Assembly (NCBI RefSeq): GCF_018131015.1
Contig: NZ_JAFCJJ010000002.1
Location: 310,001-374,000 of the forward strand
Length of the DNA stretch: 64,000 nucleotides
Reading direction: 5' to 3'
DNA from: Bradyrhizobium diazoefficiens
GTDB lineage: Bacteria > Pseudomonadota > Alphaproteobacteria > Rhizobiales > Xanthobacteraceae
Part shown: positions 1 through 9,075 of the stretch, piece by piece
How the letters are laid out: each line of letters starts with the position of its first letter
Numbering within the stretch: position 1 is the stretch's first letter
Notes under the pieces: generated by a model
The model's database searches: none
What the model was told of the DNA's origin: nothing
The model's input: the letters and a program-made list of their open reading frames with translations, nothing else
Made by a program: the position numbers and the translations under genes

Positions 1-14
1 ACAGAGCTCGCCGC

Positions 15-686
15 CTACTTCAAATGCGTCGCCAAAAATTCCAGGCTGCGCGGCCAGGCGATGTCGGCGCTGGCCTTGTCGTAGCTCGGCCGCTCGTCGC
101 AATGGAAGCCGTGCTGCGCGCCCGGATAGATGTACACCTCGACCTCCGGCCGCTTCGCCTTGACGGTCTCGACGTCGGTCAGGGGAATGCCGGCATCCTT
201 CTCGCCGAAATGCAGCTGGGTCGGCACTTTCGGCGTCTCGTCGGCAAAGCGCACGACGGCGCCGCCGTAATAGCCGATCGCGGCCTTCAGGCCCGACAGC
301 CGTGTTGCGGCGACGAAGGCGATGCTGCCGCCGAGACAGAAGCCGATGATGCCGACCGGGCCGACGCTCTTCACTGCATCGATCGCCGCCTGGGTGTCGC
401 GCAGCATCGCCGCCCAATCGGGATTGGCGACGAACTTGCGCGCCTCGGCGATCTCGTCGGCGGTGTAGCCCGACTGGAAGTTGGGCGCGGTGCGATCGAA
501 GATCGACGGCGCGATCGCGACATAGCCCTCGCCGGCAAGGCGGTCGCATACCCTGCGGATGTGGTGGTTGACGCCAAAAATCTCCTGGATCACGACCACG
601 GCGCCCTTCGGCGCCTGGGGCGGATCGGCGCGATAAGCGCCGAACTGGAAATTGTCGGAAGCCGTCAGTCTGATGTCCTGTCCCAC
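15..686 (-). CDS. Dienelactone hydrolase family protein
   Basis: This 223-residue protein belongs to the dienelactone hydrolase family, alpha/beta hydrolases that use a Cys/Ser-His-Asp triad on lactones and esters. The nucleophile elbow reads GFCLGGS with Cys as nucleophile, near residue 117. The acid is in FGEKDAG and the histidine in GAQHGFHC, in the usual order and spacing. The length matches the family (about 220-240) and there is no signal peptide, so it is probably cytoplasmic. It starts at the ATG at 686; the stop lies only 14 bases from the window edge. The physiological substrate is unknown; family members outside chloroaromatic pathways are often general carboxylesterases. It is transcribed away from a repeat-filled gap. 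Confidence 0.9.
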   Translation of the reverse strand: MGQDIRLTASDNFQFGAYRADPPQAPKGAVVVIQEIFGVNHHIRRVCDRLAGEGYVAIAPSIFDRTAPNFQSGYTADEIAEARKFVANPDWAAMLRDTQAAIDAVKSVGPVGIIGFCLGGSIAFVAATRLSGLKAAIGYYGGAVVRFADETPKVPTQLHFGEKDAGIPLTDVETVKAKRPEVEVYIYPGAQHGFHCDERPSYDKASADIAWPRSLEFLATHLK

Positions 687-737
687 GCGGGTCGTCCTTC
701 CTGTTCATCGTTGATCACGAATTCGGCTCTCTCCACT

Positions 738-859
738 CGTCATGCCCGGGCATAGCCGTCCGAAGGACGGCGTCGCTTCGCTCGCCTATGTCCCGGGCAT
801 CCACGTCTCACTTCCGCGTCGGAAGAACGTGGATGGCCGGGACAAGCCCGGCCATGACG
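738..859. repeat. Palindromic dispersed repeat (CGTCATGCCCGGG family)
   Basis: The stretch begins CGTCATGCCCGGGC and ends with its near reverse complement GCCCGGCCATGACG. Nested inverted repeats lie between, including GTCCGAAGGAC and ACGTGGAT arms. It sits between two minus-strand genes and has no coding character. A related copy is near 5449-5551. Such palindromic intergenic repeats are common in Bradyrhizobium genomes. Confidence 0.6.
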
Positions 860-917
860 ACGTGGCAAGTTCAACGCACGCCGGCAAGGCAGCGGCCGCT
901 CTGCGGAGGAGCTGCCC

Positions 918-1262
918 TCACTCCCACATCCAGTTCTCGCCGTAGTCCTCCTTCCATCCCGCCAGCCGTCCGTGGCGGAATTGCAGGAACAGGCGGTGGC
1001 GATGCGGGACCAGTCCGCTGCCGCCGATATTTCGCAGGGCGAGATAGATCTCGTTGCCCGGGCGTCCGCGGACATATTGCAGCGGCTGCCCCAGGGCGCG
1101 CGCGGTCTGCCCGGCGTCCATGCCGAAGGCGAGCGGAATGTTGTTCGACAAGGTTTCGACGAAGGGCCAGCGCGGCAGGCCCCCGAACGGATCGGCCTGG
1201 GCCGGCGCGGAGAGACATGCCGCCACTGCGCTCGCGGCCAACATCGCCGGCTTCAACATCAT
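918..1262 (-). CDS. Small secreted hypothetical protein
   Basis: This 114-residue protein has a clear N-terminal signal peptide: MMLKPAM, then a hydrophobic Ala-rich stretch ending in APAQA-DP at about residue 23. The mature part is short and basic/aromatic (PFGGLPRWPFVETL, WKEDYGENWMWE). It contains no cysteines or catalytic motif that I recognise. It probably acts in the periplasm. Its start is 15 bases past the end of the upstream alpha/beta hydrolase gene, so the two may be co-transcribed. I do not recognise the family. The signal peptide and same-strand context support it as real. An overlapping plus-strand frame is open but has no signal or motif. Confidence 0.7.
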   Translation of the reverse strand: MMLKPAMLAASAVAACLSAPAQADPFGGLPRWPFVETLSNNIPLAFGMDAGQTARALGQPLQYVRGRPGNEIYLALRNIGGSGLVPHRHRLFLQFRHGRLAGWKEDYGENWMWE

Positions 1263-1277
1263 CGACCCTCGTCCTGC

Positions 1278-2042
1278 CTATGCCGGCAAGTTCTTCAGGA
1301 AAGGCACCACGGCGTCAACAAAAGCCTGCGGCTGGTCGATGTTGACGGCGTGTCCGGCCGCGGGGATCACGACCTTCTGTGCGCCGGGGATCTTTGTGGC
1401 CATGTAGTCGGACGCCGCGAGGAACGGCGTGTCGTCGGCGCCGACCACGATCAGGCTCGGCACCTTGATGTCGGGCAACAGCTCCATCACCTTGGCATCG
1501 CGCTGGGTCAGCATGCCGCGCGCGGCGAGCGCCAGCCCCCTGGCGTTGCGATGGCTGGCGGTGGCGCGCTCGCGGGTCGCCGATTTCAGCATCGCCAGCC
1601 CTTCCTGGTCGAGCTTGTCGGCGGTCGCGAGCGCCCGCGCATTCCAGGCCTCGCGCGCATCGTCCTTCCTGAAGCCGGGGCCGGTGTCGATGATCAGCAG
1701 CGCGCGGGCGCGTTCCGGATGAGCGCGATAGAAGGCGAGCGACATGTAGCCGCCGAGCGACAGCCCGCCGATGATGGCGCGCGTCGCCCCGACCGCATCG
1801 AGGATCGCCGCCATGTCGCCGACCGTGAGCGCTTCGCTATAGGCTTTCGGGTCCTCCGGATAATCGGACTGGCCGTGCCCGCGCATGTCCCACAGCACGA
1901 GCCTGTGGTCCCGCGCCAGCGCCTCGACCTGGCCATGCCACATCGCCGAGGTCGAGGAATAGCCGTGGGTGAGCAGCAGCGGCGGTCCTTCGCCGTGGAC
2001 TTCGTAGTAGATGCCGACGCCGTCGCGGTCGATTTTTGGCAT
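1278..2042 (-). CDS. Alpha/beta fold hydrolase
   Basis: This 254-residue alpha/beta hydrolase resembles 3-oxoadipate enol-lactonase and other small-molecule esterases. The oxyanion region is LLTHGYSS near residue 25 and the nucleophile elbow is GGLSLGGYMSL near residue 94. An acid follows IVVGADDTPF and the catalytic His lies in IPAAGHAVNIDQP near the C terminus. No signal peptide is seen. The family is broad, so the substrate cannot be named. The start ATG at 2042 is preceded by an AGAGGCGA-type ribosome binding site. The gene is probably the first of a short unit with the secreted protein downstream. Confidence 0.9.
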   Translation of the reverse strand: MPKIDRDGVGIYYEVHGEGPPLLLTHGYSSTSAMWHGQVEALARDHRLVLWDMRGHGQSDYPEDPKAYSEALTVGDMAAILDAVGATRAIIGGLSLGGYMSLAFYRAHPERARALLIIDTGPGFRKDDAREAWNARALATADKLDQEGLAMLKSATRERATASHRNARGLALAARGMLTQRDAKVMELLPDIKVPSLIVVGADDTPFLAASDYMATKIPGAQKVVIPAAGHAVNIDQPQAFVDAVVPFLKNLPA

Positions 2043-2585
2043 GTCTGTCGCCTCTTATCTTTATTGTCGCCGCGAACTCCGTAGCACCCTCTCCCCTTGT
2101 GGGAGAGGGTGGCTCGCCGCTTTAAGCGGCGAGACGGGTGAGGGGTATCTCTCCGCGCGCAAAACTCTCGCCTGAGTTCGCAGGAGAGATACCCCTCAAT
2201 CCGGCGCCATAGCCGAAGCTTCGCTTCGGCGTTCTTAAGAACGGCGGCCGAAGGCCGCCTATGCCACCTTCTCCCACAAGGGGAGAAGGAAGTTCGCGCC
2301 ACGCCGCTGCACCTTAGCCCGCCAGGTTACACGGAAGAAACCGCCGCCAACGCGACCGCACGCATGCGCGGCGCGCCGATTGTTGCGTCCAGTGGCTAAC
2401 GGCAACGTTGTTGTCGCAACGCACAACAAGCAGATGCTGAGATAGTTTCGATCAGTTCCAAATTGCATTTGCAAGGCGGCATGAACGCGATCATGCTTAT
2501 GGCCAAGGTGAGCGCCAGCCCGGTGGGCGTTCACTATCAAGTTGCCGCCGTAAGCGGCTTCATGCACCGGCAGGGGAAGACGCCT
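2043..2585. other. 543-bp gap with palindromic repeats
   Basis: No convincing gene is present. From 2086 to 2289 there is a mosaic of palindromes. It starts with CCCTCTCCC-CTTGT-GGGAGAGGG (2086-2110), continues through AGCGGCGAG and GAGAGATACCCCTC units, and ends with CCTTCTCCC-ACAA-GGGGAGAAGG. This is the same family as 32949-33069. The remaining 300 bases before the molybdenum hydroxylase genes are less GC-rich around 2380-2470 and probably hold their promoter, but no confident -35/-10 pair could be chosen. Confidence 0.6.
2086..2289. repeat. Palindromic dispersed repeat (CTCTCCC...GGGAGAG family)
   Basis: Several hairpins lie in series: 2086-2110 (CCCTCTCCC with GGGAGAGGG), a GCTTTAAGC core, and a terminal CTTCTCCC/GGGGAGAAG hairpin ending at 2289. 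The GGTGAGGGG motif is shared with the copy at 32949-33069 in the liv operon. This is the rhizobial intergenic mosaic element type. Confidence 0.6.
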
Positions 2586-3077
2586 ATGCCAACTCTCACC
2601 ATCAACGGGCGGAGTATGTCCGTGGATGCGGCGAACGACACGCCGCTCCTCTGGGCCATCCGCGAACAATTGCAAATGACCGGCACGAAATTCGGCTGCG
2701 GCGCCGGGCTGTGCGGGGCCTGCACCGTGCACGTGAACGGCGAAGCCGTGCGCTCGTGCCAGACCATGGTCGGCGACGTCGCCGGCAAGAAGATCACCAC
2801 CATCGAAGGCCTTTCCGCCAAGGGCGATCATCCCTTGCAGAAGGCGTGGGTGGCCGAGCAGGTGCCACAATGCGGCTACTGCCAGTCCGGGCAGATCATG
2901 CAGGCGGCCTCGCTGCTGGCGAAGAACCCGAACCCGACCAAGGAAGAAGTCGTGGCCCACATGGACGGCAACCTCTGCCGTTGCATGACCTACTCGCGGA
3001 TCCAGAAGGCGATCATGCGGGCCGCAAGCGAAATGCGCACCGCGTCCGCCACCTCCAACGAGCGGAGGCCCACATGA
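2586..3077 (+). CDS. (2Fe-2S)-binding subunit of a xanthine dehydrogenase family hydroxylase (IorA-like)
   Basis: This is the small electron-transfer subunit of a molybdenum hydroxylase, 163 residues. The plant-type ferredoxin domain has Cys38, Cys43, Cys46 and Cys58 ([16 protein letters not shown] region). The second [2Fe-2S] domain follows with CGYCQSG and [10 protein letters not shown] chose the ATG at 2586 because it is preceded by an AGGGGAAG ribosome binding site and gives the family's normal N terminus ([10 protein letters not shown]). An earlier in-frame ATG at 2481 would add an untypical extension. Its stop overlaps the start of the large subunit by 4 bp (ATGA). Isoquinoline 1-oxidoreductase is the best-known two-subunit relative, but substrates of such pairs vary widely. 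Confidence 0.92.
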   Translation: MPTLTINGRSMSVDAANDTPLLWAIREQLQMTGTKFGCGAGLCGACTVHVNGEAVRSCQTMVGDVAGKKITTIEGLSAKGDHPLQKAWVAEQVPQCGYCQSGQIMQAASLLAKNPNPTKEEVVAHMDGNLCRCMTYSRIQKAIMRAASEMRTASATSNERRPT

Positions 3078-5368
3078 ATCAGCACGTCAAGAACGCCACC
3101 CCCGTGACGTCAGATCTCAGCCGCCGCTCCTTCCTGGTCGGCACCGCCGCGACCGGCCTCGTGCTCGGCTATGCCGGCGTGCCCGGCGTCGGTGAAGCGC
3201 TCGCTGCCGCTCCGGCCAATTTCGAGCCGAGCGTCTGGTATGCGATCTCGCCCGATGGTCTCGTCACCGTGACTTGCGGCAAGGCCGACATGGGCCAGCA
3301 CATCGCCTCCACCATGGCGCAGATCGTCTGCGAGGAGCTCGGCGCCAAATGGAGCGACATGCGGGTTCAGCTCGCCTCCAACGATCCGAAGTTCAACGAC
3401 CCCGTGCTGGGCGCCCAGATCACCGGCGGAAGCTGGTCGACCATGATGAACTTCGACGCGATGAGCCGCGCAGGAGCCGCGGGGCGCATGGCGTTGACCG
3501 AGGCGGCCGCTTCCGCCATGGGCCTGCCGCCCTTCTTCAAGGACGAGCTGGTCGTGCGCGATTCCGTGATCTCGCATCCGAAGTCGAAGAAGCAGATGAC
3601 GTTCGCCGAGGTCGTCAAGAGCGGCAAGGCAACCAAGACCTTCACGCCGGACGAGCTCAAGGCGATCAAGCTGAAGACGCCGGATCAATACACCATGATC
3701 GGCGTGTCGGTGCCGCAGCTCGACATTCCCTCCAAGACCAACGGCACGGCCAAGTACGGCATCGACGTGATGCTGCCGGGTATGGCCTACGGCGCGGTGG
3801 TGACCCCGCCGGTGCGCTTCGGCGCCACGGTGAAGTCGCTCGACGACGCCGACGCCAAGAAGGTGCCGGGCTTCATCAAGGCCGTCATCCTCGACGACAA
3901 GACCCAGACCACGTCCGGCTGGGTGGTCGCGGTGGCCAACACCTATGCCAACGCGAAGAAGGCGGCTCAAGCGCTGAAGATCGCCTATGACGGCGGTCCG
4001 AACGCGAAACTGTCGAGCCAGTCGCTGCTGGACGAGGCCAAGCGGCTGCAGGGTCTCGACGATTCCGGCCAGTTCTTCGTCAAGGACGGCGATCCCGCAG
4101 CCGCGCTCGGCTCGGCGGCGAAGGTGCTGGAGGCGGAGTACACCACCAGCATCAACATCCACGCGCCGATGGAGCCGATGAACGCCACCGCGGAGTTCAA
4201 GGGCGACATCCTGCACATCTATTCCGGCAACCAGTTCGCGACGCGCTCCGGTGCGATCGCAGCGGGCGCCGCCGGGATCGATCCGAAGTTCGTGGTCATG
4301 CATCAGCATTGGCTCGGCGGCGGCTTCGGCCGCAGGCTCGATGCCGACATGATGGTGCCGGCGGTGCAGGCGGCGAAAGCCATCGGCAAGCCGGTGAAGG
4401 TGATCTACACGCGCGAGAACGACATGACGATGGATTTCTCGCGTCCGCTCACCTACCAGAAGATCAAGGCCGGCGTGGACGGCGACGGCAAGCTCACGGC
4501 GCTCAGCCACGACGTGGTTTCGGCCTGGCCGACCGCGCGCTGGGGAATCCCCGATTTCCTCACGCCCTCGGTCGACAAGAAGGGGCCGCTCGACAGCTTC
4601 ACCGTGAACGGCGCGGACTTCTTCTACACCGTGCCCAACCACTATGTGCGCGCGATCAAGAACGAGATGGCGCACAACGCCACGCCCTCCGGCCAGCTTC
4701 GTTCGGTGGCGCCCGGCTGGACCTTCTGGGCGGTCGAAAGCATGATCGACGAGATCGCGGCTGCGACCGGCAAGGACCCGGCTCAGTTCCGCATCGCGCT
4801 GCTCGACGGCAAGGGCAAGAACGACGGCGGCGCGCAGCGCTTGCGCAACACGCTGCTCGCCGCGATGGGCCTGTCCGGCTACGGCACCAAGCAATTGCCG
4901 AAAGGCGAGGGCATGGGCGTCGCCTGCGTGTCCTCGCAGGAACGCGCGACCGCGAGCTGGACGGCGTGCGTCGCCCATGTCGCAGTGGCGCCGTCGGGCG
5001 AGGTGACCGTGAAGAAGCTCACGGTCGCAACCGACGTCGGCACCCAGGTGCATCCCGACAACATCCGCGCCCAGGTCGAGGGTGCGGCGCTGTGGGGCCT
5101 GTCGCTGGCGATGTACGAAAAGGCGACATTGAAGGACGGCGGCATCGAGCAGCGGAATTTCGACAGCTACACGCCGCTGCGCATGAGCCAGGTGCCGGAA
5201 GTTGCGGTCGCCGTGATCGCCAATGGCGAGAAGGCGACCGGCGTCGGCGAGCCCGCGGTGACGGTCGTCGCCCCGGCCATCGGCAACGCCATCTTCAACG
5301 CCAGCGGCGCCCGCGTGCGGGCACTGCCGATCACGGCCGAAGCCGTCAAGGGTGCGATGAAGGCGTAA
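3074..5368 (+). CDS. Molybdopterin-binding subunit of a xanthine dehydrogenase family hydroxylase (IorB-like), Tat-exported
   Basis: This is the catalytic large subunit, 764 residues. The N terminus carries a twin-arginine signal ([13 protein letters not shown], about residues 15-27) followed by a hydrophobic stretch and an Ala-rich cleavage region. The enzyme is therefore expected in the periplasm, exported with its small subunit. Molybdopterin contacts are seen in [14 protein letters not shown], and the catalytic glutamate is in [12 protein letters not shown] near the C terminus. The start at 3074 overlaps the small subunit stop (ATGA). No FAD subunit and no XdhC-type chaperone lie next to it. 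Two-subunit members usually pass electrons to a cytochrome or quinone rather than NAD. The substrate is unknown; N-heterocycles or aldehydes are the usual ones. Confidence 0.93.
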   Translation: MNQHVKNATPVTSDLSRRSFLVGTAATGLVLGYAGVPGVGEALAAAPANFEPSVWYAISPDGLVTVTCGKADMGQHIASTMAQIVCEELGAKWSDMRVQLASNDPKFNDPVLGAQITGGSWSTMMNFDAMSRAGAAGRMALTEAAASAMGLPPFFKDELVVRDSVISHPKSKKQMTFAEVVKSGKATKTFTPDELKAIKLKTPDQYTMIGVSVPQLDIPSKTNGTAKYGIDVMLPGMAYGAVVTPPVRFGATVKSLDDADAKKVPGFIKAVILDDKTQTTSGWVVAVANTYANAKKAAQALKIAYDGGPNAKLSSQSLLDEAKRLQGLDDSGQFFVKDGDPAAALGSAAKVLEAEYTTSINIHAPMEPMNATAEFKGDILHIYSGNQFATRSGAIAAGAAGIDPKFVVMHQHWLGGGFGRRLDADMMVPAVQAAKAIGKPVKVIYTRENDMTMDFSRPLTYQKIKAGVDGDGKLTALSHDVVSAWPTARWGIPDFLTPSVDKKGPLDSFTVNGADFFYTVPNHYVRAIKNEMAHNATPSGQLRSVAPGWTFWAVESMIDEIAAATGKDPAQFRIALLDGKGKNDGGAQRLRNTLLAAMGLSGYGTKQLPKGEGMGVACVSSQERATASWTACVAHVAVAPSGEVTVKKLTVATDVGTQVHPDNIRAQVEGAALWGLSLAMYEKATLKDGGIEQRNFDSYTPLRMSQVPEVAVAVIANGEKATGVGEPAVTVVAPAIGNAIFNASGARVRALPITAEAVKGAMKA

Positions 5369-5391
5369 GGCCGGCCAAGGCTGTCTGAGAC

Positions 5392-5425
5392 AATCCGCCG
5401 GAGGACAACCTCCGGCGGATTTTTC
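5392..5425 (+). terminator. Rho-independent terminator of the hydroxylase operon
   Basis: A 13-bp perfect stem (AATCCGCCGGAGG / CCTCCGGCGGATT) closes on an ACAA loop, and the 3' arm runs into TTTTTC. It lies 23 bases after the large subunit stop codon. Strand is assigned from the T run. Confidence 0.9.
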
Positions 5426-5762
5426 TTGGCGCGGTCTCCGCAATCTCACCGTCATGCCCGCGAAGGCGGGCATCCAGTACGCCGCGGCCCCTCGATTCAG
5501 CACAGCCGTGTCGGAATACTGGATCGCACGGTCGGAGGCCGGGCGATGACAGCGGGGCCCGAAAATCGCTTTTGTTATCAATGGCCATTCATCAGTGCAT
5601 GGGGTTGTTTTCGTCGTTTTGACGGGTCCCGCCGCCGGGAACCCGAAATCCCTAAAATTGCGTGCACGCCCGGAGGCGCCCGTTGACCATACCTCTTAAG
5701 GGCCGAGGAACCTGATCCGGCCTAGGCTGACCCTGAATACGTCCCGTGCTTTTGGGGAAGCC
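5426..5762. other. Intergenic stretch with a palindromic repeat
   Basis: Bases 5449-5551 form a repeat starting CCGTCATGCCCGCGAAGGCGG and ending CGGGCGATGACAG. This is the same type as 738-859, with the internal pair CCAGTA and TACTGGATCG. Bases 5552-5762 hold no gene I can support. The promoter of the following HD-GYP gene probably lies here, but I could not choose a -35/-10 pair. Confidence 0.5.
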
Positions 5763-6857
5763 ATGACCGTCACAGCCAAACCCGCAGCCAAACGCCAGCT
5801 TCTGCTGGCCTCGGATCGCAGCGACCAGAGCAGCGAGCTCGCCAGCATCCTGAAGGCGGTCGGCGAGGTCTCGACGGTCGCGACCGAGGACATCCCCGAG
5901 CAGCCGTCGCGCGATCTCTCCGGCCTCGTCGTCGACATCAACCTGCGCTCGGCGGAGAGCGTGCAGCGGGTGCGCAACAAGCTGCGCGGCGACGCCTATC
6001 GCTCGATGCCGCGGCTGTTCGTGCTTGCGGACGCCCTGCACCACGGCACCATGCAGGCCTGGGCGCTGGGCGCCACCGACACGATCTCGCGGCCGCTCGA
6101 GCCCGACGCCATCCTGCAGCGCATCCGCGCCGCCTTCCCCGACACCGCCAGCTACGACGCGACCGATCGCGGCAAGACGCTCAACCGCGGCGTCGAGGCC
6201 GCGCATGCGGTGCTGACGAAAATGTTCGAGAAGCTGCCACTCGGCGTGCCCCTGAGCTTCGACGACGTGGTCGCCGCCGAGAACAAGATCCTGAAGGCGA
6301 TCAAGCACTCCTCGCTGCGCGAATGGCTCACCACCGTCGGCTGCCACCATGTCGGCAGCTACCGCCACTGCCTGTTCGTCACCGGTTTTGCGGTCGCCTT
6401 CGCGCAGCATCTCGGCATGCGCGACGACGACCAGCGCCGGCTGACCCGCGCGGCGCTGCTGCATGATGTCGGCAAGGCCTTCGTTCCGGTCGCCCTGCTC
6501 GAAAAGCCGGGCAAGCTCACCGACGAGGAAATGAACGAGGTGCGCCAGCATCCGCGGCGCGGCTACGAGGCGCTCGCCGCGCAAGGCGGCTTCCCGCCCG
6601 AGATGCTCGACGTGGTGCTGCATCACCACGAGTTCCTTGACGGCTCCGGCTATCCGAACGGGCTGTCGTCGAACCAGATCAGCGACATCGTGCGGCTGAC
6701 GACCATCGTCGACATCTATGCCGCGCTGGTCGAGAAGCGCGCCTACCGCATGCCCTTCACCCACGCCCGCGCCTTCACCATGATGGAAGGCATGGGCGGC
6801 AAGCTCGACCAACAATTGCTGCAGGCGTTCCGCCCGGTGGCGCTGGGCTCGTTCTGA
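5763..6857 (+). CDS. HD-GYP domain protein with degenerate receiver domain
   Basis: This is a 364-residue cyclic-di-GMP phosphodiesterase of the HD-GYP type. Residues about 13-125 look like a response-regulator receiver (GLVVDIN with Asp58, RLFVLAD). The usual N-terminal acidic pair is replaced by LASDRSDQ, so phosphorylation is uncertain. Residues about 190-350 are the HD-GYP domain: H234-D235 in HDVGK, a HHHE stretch at 287-290, and the diagnostic GSGYPNG with GYP at 296-298. These residues support an active metal-dependent hydrolase of c-di-GMP to GMP. It is a single-gene unit between a terminator and a hairpin. The role (motility or biofilm control) is inference from the family. Confidence 0.93.
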   Translation: MTVTAKPAAKRQLLLASDRSDQSSELASILKAVGEVSTVATEDIPEQPSRDLSGLVVDINLRSAESVQRVRNKLRGDAYRSMPRLFVLADALHHGTMQAWALGATDTISRPLEPDAILQRIRAAFPDTASYDATDRGKTLNRGVEAAHAVLTKMFEKLPLGVPLSFDDVVAAENKILKAIKHSSLREWLTTVGCHHVGSYRHCLFVTGFAVAFAQHLGMRDDDQRRLTRAALLHDVGKAFVPVALLEKPGKLTDEEMNEVRQHPRRGYEALAAQGGFPPEMLDVVLHHHEFLDGSGYPNGLSSNQISDIVRLTTIVDIYAALVEKRAYRMPFTHARAFTMMEGMGGKLDQQLLQAFRPVALGSF

Positions 6858-6863
6858 TTCAGT

Positions 6864-6889
6864 GTCGTCCTGGCTTTCGCCAGGACGAC
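6864..6889. terminator. Bidirectional hairpin between convergent genes, solo end of the large dispersed repeat
   Basis: An 11-bp perfect stem (GTCGTCCTGGC / GCCAGGACGAC) with a TTTC loop lies between the convergent HD-GYP and acyl-CoA synthetase genes. The same sequence is the right-hand end of the 132-139-bp repeats at 36149, 44739, 49467 and 51384. It lacks a long T run, so terminator function is likely but not certain. Confidence 0.55.
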
Positions 6890-6908
6890 GATGCTGCAAT
6901 AGCTCCGG

Positions 6909-8489
6909 CTACCCCACCATCTTCCTCAGCTCCGCCTTTGCCACCTTCTCCAGCGTCGAGCGCGGCATGTCGTCGACGAGGCGGATCTCGCGCGGCACCT
7001 TGAAGTCGGCAAGCCCGTTGCGGCACGCCACCATGACGCGGTCATGCAGGTCGGGCCCGGCGCCGGCGACGCCGCCCTGCGGGATGATGAACACCACCGG
7101 CACCTCATCCAGCATCGGATGTTTCTTCGCCACCACGGCCGCTTCGCGCACGCCGGGGACGACCGCGATCACCTGCTCGATCTCGGATGCCGCGACGTTC
7201 TCGCCGCCGACCTTAAGCATGTCCTTGGCGCGGTCGCCGAACCTGATATAGCCGTTCGGCAGCCGCACCACGCGGTCGCCGGTGAGGAAGAATCCTTGCG
7301 CGTCAAAACTGTCGCGCGTCGCCGTCTCGTTGTGCAGGTATTCGGCGAACAGCGACAGGCCGGGAATGCCCTTGATCGAGAGATTGCCGGTGTCGCCGAC
7401 CGCGGTCGGCCGCCCGTCATCGTCGGTGATGCGGATCTGGTATTCGGGCGCGGCGCGTCCGATCGACAAGGGAACGTTGGGCTGGTCGACCTCGCCGACG
7501 ATGCCGTGGGTAATGGTCTCGGTCATGCCCCACCAACCGATGATCTTGACGCCGAAGCCGGCAAAGGCCGGCGGCTCGTTGATGGCCGTGCCCCACAGGC
7601 GGAATTTGTGGTCCTTCGGGATCTCCTGCTCGAGCAGCGCCTTCATGCAGAACGGAATGGTCGAGGTCCAGGTCGAGCCGTGCTCGCGCGCGACCTTCCA
7701 GAACCGGCTTGAGGAGAAGCGCGGCTGGATCACGCAGGTTGCGCCGACCCAGAGCGTTGCCAGCATGGAATAGGCGAGCGCGTTGGTGTGGAACAGCGGC
7801 AGGTAGGTCTGGTGCACGTCGCCTGCATGAAGATCCTCATGCGCGGCGTTGACCTTGGCGCCCCACAGCGCGTTGGCGTGGGTCCACAGCACCGCCTTCG
7901 GCCGCGATGTCGTGCCGGACGTATATTGCACGCTGCACGGCGCAAGCGGATCGGTCGCACGTCGCGGCCGGTCGGCGCTGTCGGCGAACAGCGACTCGAA
8001 ACTGTCGCCGCGAGCGATCGCGTGCGCAGGCGCTGCGCCCGCATCGTGCGAGGTCACCGCCATCCAGCGAATGTTGCGGCAGTTCCGCGCGACGATCTCG
8101 GCATAGGCCGGCTGTGTGATCGCGGCGACGGCGCCGCAATGGTCGGCAAAATATTCGATCTCGGCCGGCGCCGAGCGCGTGTTGGTGGTGACCGCGATGG
8201 AGCCGAGTTCGACGCAGGCAAACCAGGCCAGCAGCGCCTCGATGCAGTTGTCGAGATGGATCAGCACATATTCGCCGCGCTTCACCCCGCGCCTTTCGAG
8301 TCCTGCCGCCAGCGCGCCGACCCGCTCGTGAAACTCGCCATAGCTCCAGTGCCGTGCCGGCGCATCGAACGGCGTCCAGATCAGGAACGGATGCGAGCCG
8401 CGCGTCTCGGCTTGAAGCTTCAGGAGCCAGGGCACGTCGAGCCCATCGAAGGGGCCCACGATTCCGGCGGCGGTCTGTTGAATAGGCAT
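6909..8489 (-). CDS. AMP-binding acyl-CoA synthetase
   Basis: This 526-residue member of the ANL superfamily activates a carboxylic acid with ATP and transfers it to CoA. The P-loop-like motif is YTSGTTSRPKAV near residue 185, the mid motif is GWWGMTETITHG, and the hinge/A8 region is LTGDRVVRLPNGYIRFGDR. The C-terminal catalytic lysine region is PRSTLEKVAKAELRK. I took the ATG at 8489 because GGGAGG precedes it by four bases; an upstream start at 8510 has no ribosome binding site. Family relatives include long-chain and cyclohexanecarboxylate-type ligases, so the substrate is open. It is convergent with the HD-GYP gene. Confidence 0.92.
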   Translation of the reverse strand: MPIQQTAAGIVGPFDGLDVPWLLKLQAETRGSHPFLIWTPFDAPARHWSYGEFHERVGALAAGLERRGVKRGEYVLIHLDNCIEALLAWFACVELGSIAVTTNTRSAPAEIEYFADHCGAVAAITQPAYAEIVARNCRNIRWMAVTSHDAGAAPAHAIARGDSFESLFADSADRPRRATDPLAPCSVQYTSGTTSRPKAVLWTHANALWGAKVNAAHEDLHAGDVHQTYLPLFHTNALAYSMLATLWVGATCVIQPRFSSSRFWKVAREHGSTWTSTIPFCMKALLEQEIPKDHKFRLWGTAINEPPAFAGFGVKIIGWWGMTETITHGIVGEVDQPNVPLSIGRAAPEYQIRITDDDGRPTAVGDTGNLSIKGIPGLSLFAEYLHNETATRDSFDAQGFFLTGDRVVRLPNGYIRFGDRAKDMLKVGGENVAASEIEQVIAVVPGVREAAVVAKKHPMLDEVPVVFIIPQGGVAGAGPDLHDRVMVACRNGLADFKVPREIRLVDDMPRSTLEKVAKAELRKMVG

Positions 8490-8556
8490 GGGTCCTCCCG
8501 TGAGGATCACATCTTGGTGGCGGCTACCTTTGGATGATTGCGTTTTCCGGCCGGCC

Positions 8557-8967
8557 TCAATCCTCGTACGACGAAATCTCGATCAGGCTGCCGTCGGGAT
8601 CCCGGCAATAGACCGAGCGCAGCGTGCCGCGAGCGCCCTGCTTGGGAACCGGGCCTTCCTCGATCGCGACGCCATGGGCCTTCAGATGCGCCACCACCTC
8701 GCCGGGCGAAGCGGAGGTGAGAAAGCACAGATCCTCGCTGCCGACGGTCGCCTGGTCGGCGGTGAACCACTCGACCTTGTCGGCGTCGCGCGGCCGGACG
8801 TTGATCTTCTGGTTACCGAACTGCAGAGACGTCCGCGGCGCTTTGCCGCCGCCGGGATCGAACACCTTGACTTCCATGCCGAGGATCTTGCGGTACCACT
8901 CGGCGGTCGCTGCGACGTCGGCGACGTTGATGACGAGGTGATCGAGGGCTTCGACCTTGACCGGCAT
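8557..8967 (-). CDS. VOC family (glyoxalase/bleomycin resistance-like) protein
   Basis: This 136-residue protein has the two beta-alpha-beta-beta-beta units of the vicinal oxygen chelate fold. The first metal-ligand-type residue is in LDHLVINVADV near residue 9, and a Glu-type ligand is in DPDGSLIEISSYED at the C terminus. Together these suggest a metal-binding dioxygenase, lyase or isomerase fold, without a substrate. Its stop lies 67 bases before the acyl-CoA synthetase start on the same strand, so the two may be co-transcribed. Length and motifs are typical. Confidence 0.88.
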   Translation of the reverse strand: MPVKVEALDHLVINVADVAATAEWYRKILGMEVKVFDPGGGKAPRTSLQFGNQKINVRPRDADKVEWFTADQATVGSEDLCFLTSASPGEVVAHLKAHGVAIEEGPVPKQGARGTLRSVYCRDPDGSLIEISSYED

Positions 8968-9075
8968 GCCTTATCCTTTCGTCGCCATGTCCGCTGCGCA
9001 CTTTTCGCCTGCCGCGGCCTTTGTTACAACGCCGCTGACGACCCAAGAGAACAACAAGTCGGGAGAAACCTTGAG

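Noticed and set aside
3110-5581. Very long open frame (823 codons) antisense to the molybdenum hydroxylase subunit
   Set aside because: It is a GC-bias shadow: its translation is full of Arg/His/Gly with no domain, while the plus strand carries a clear conserved enzyme.
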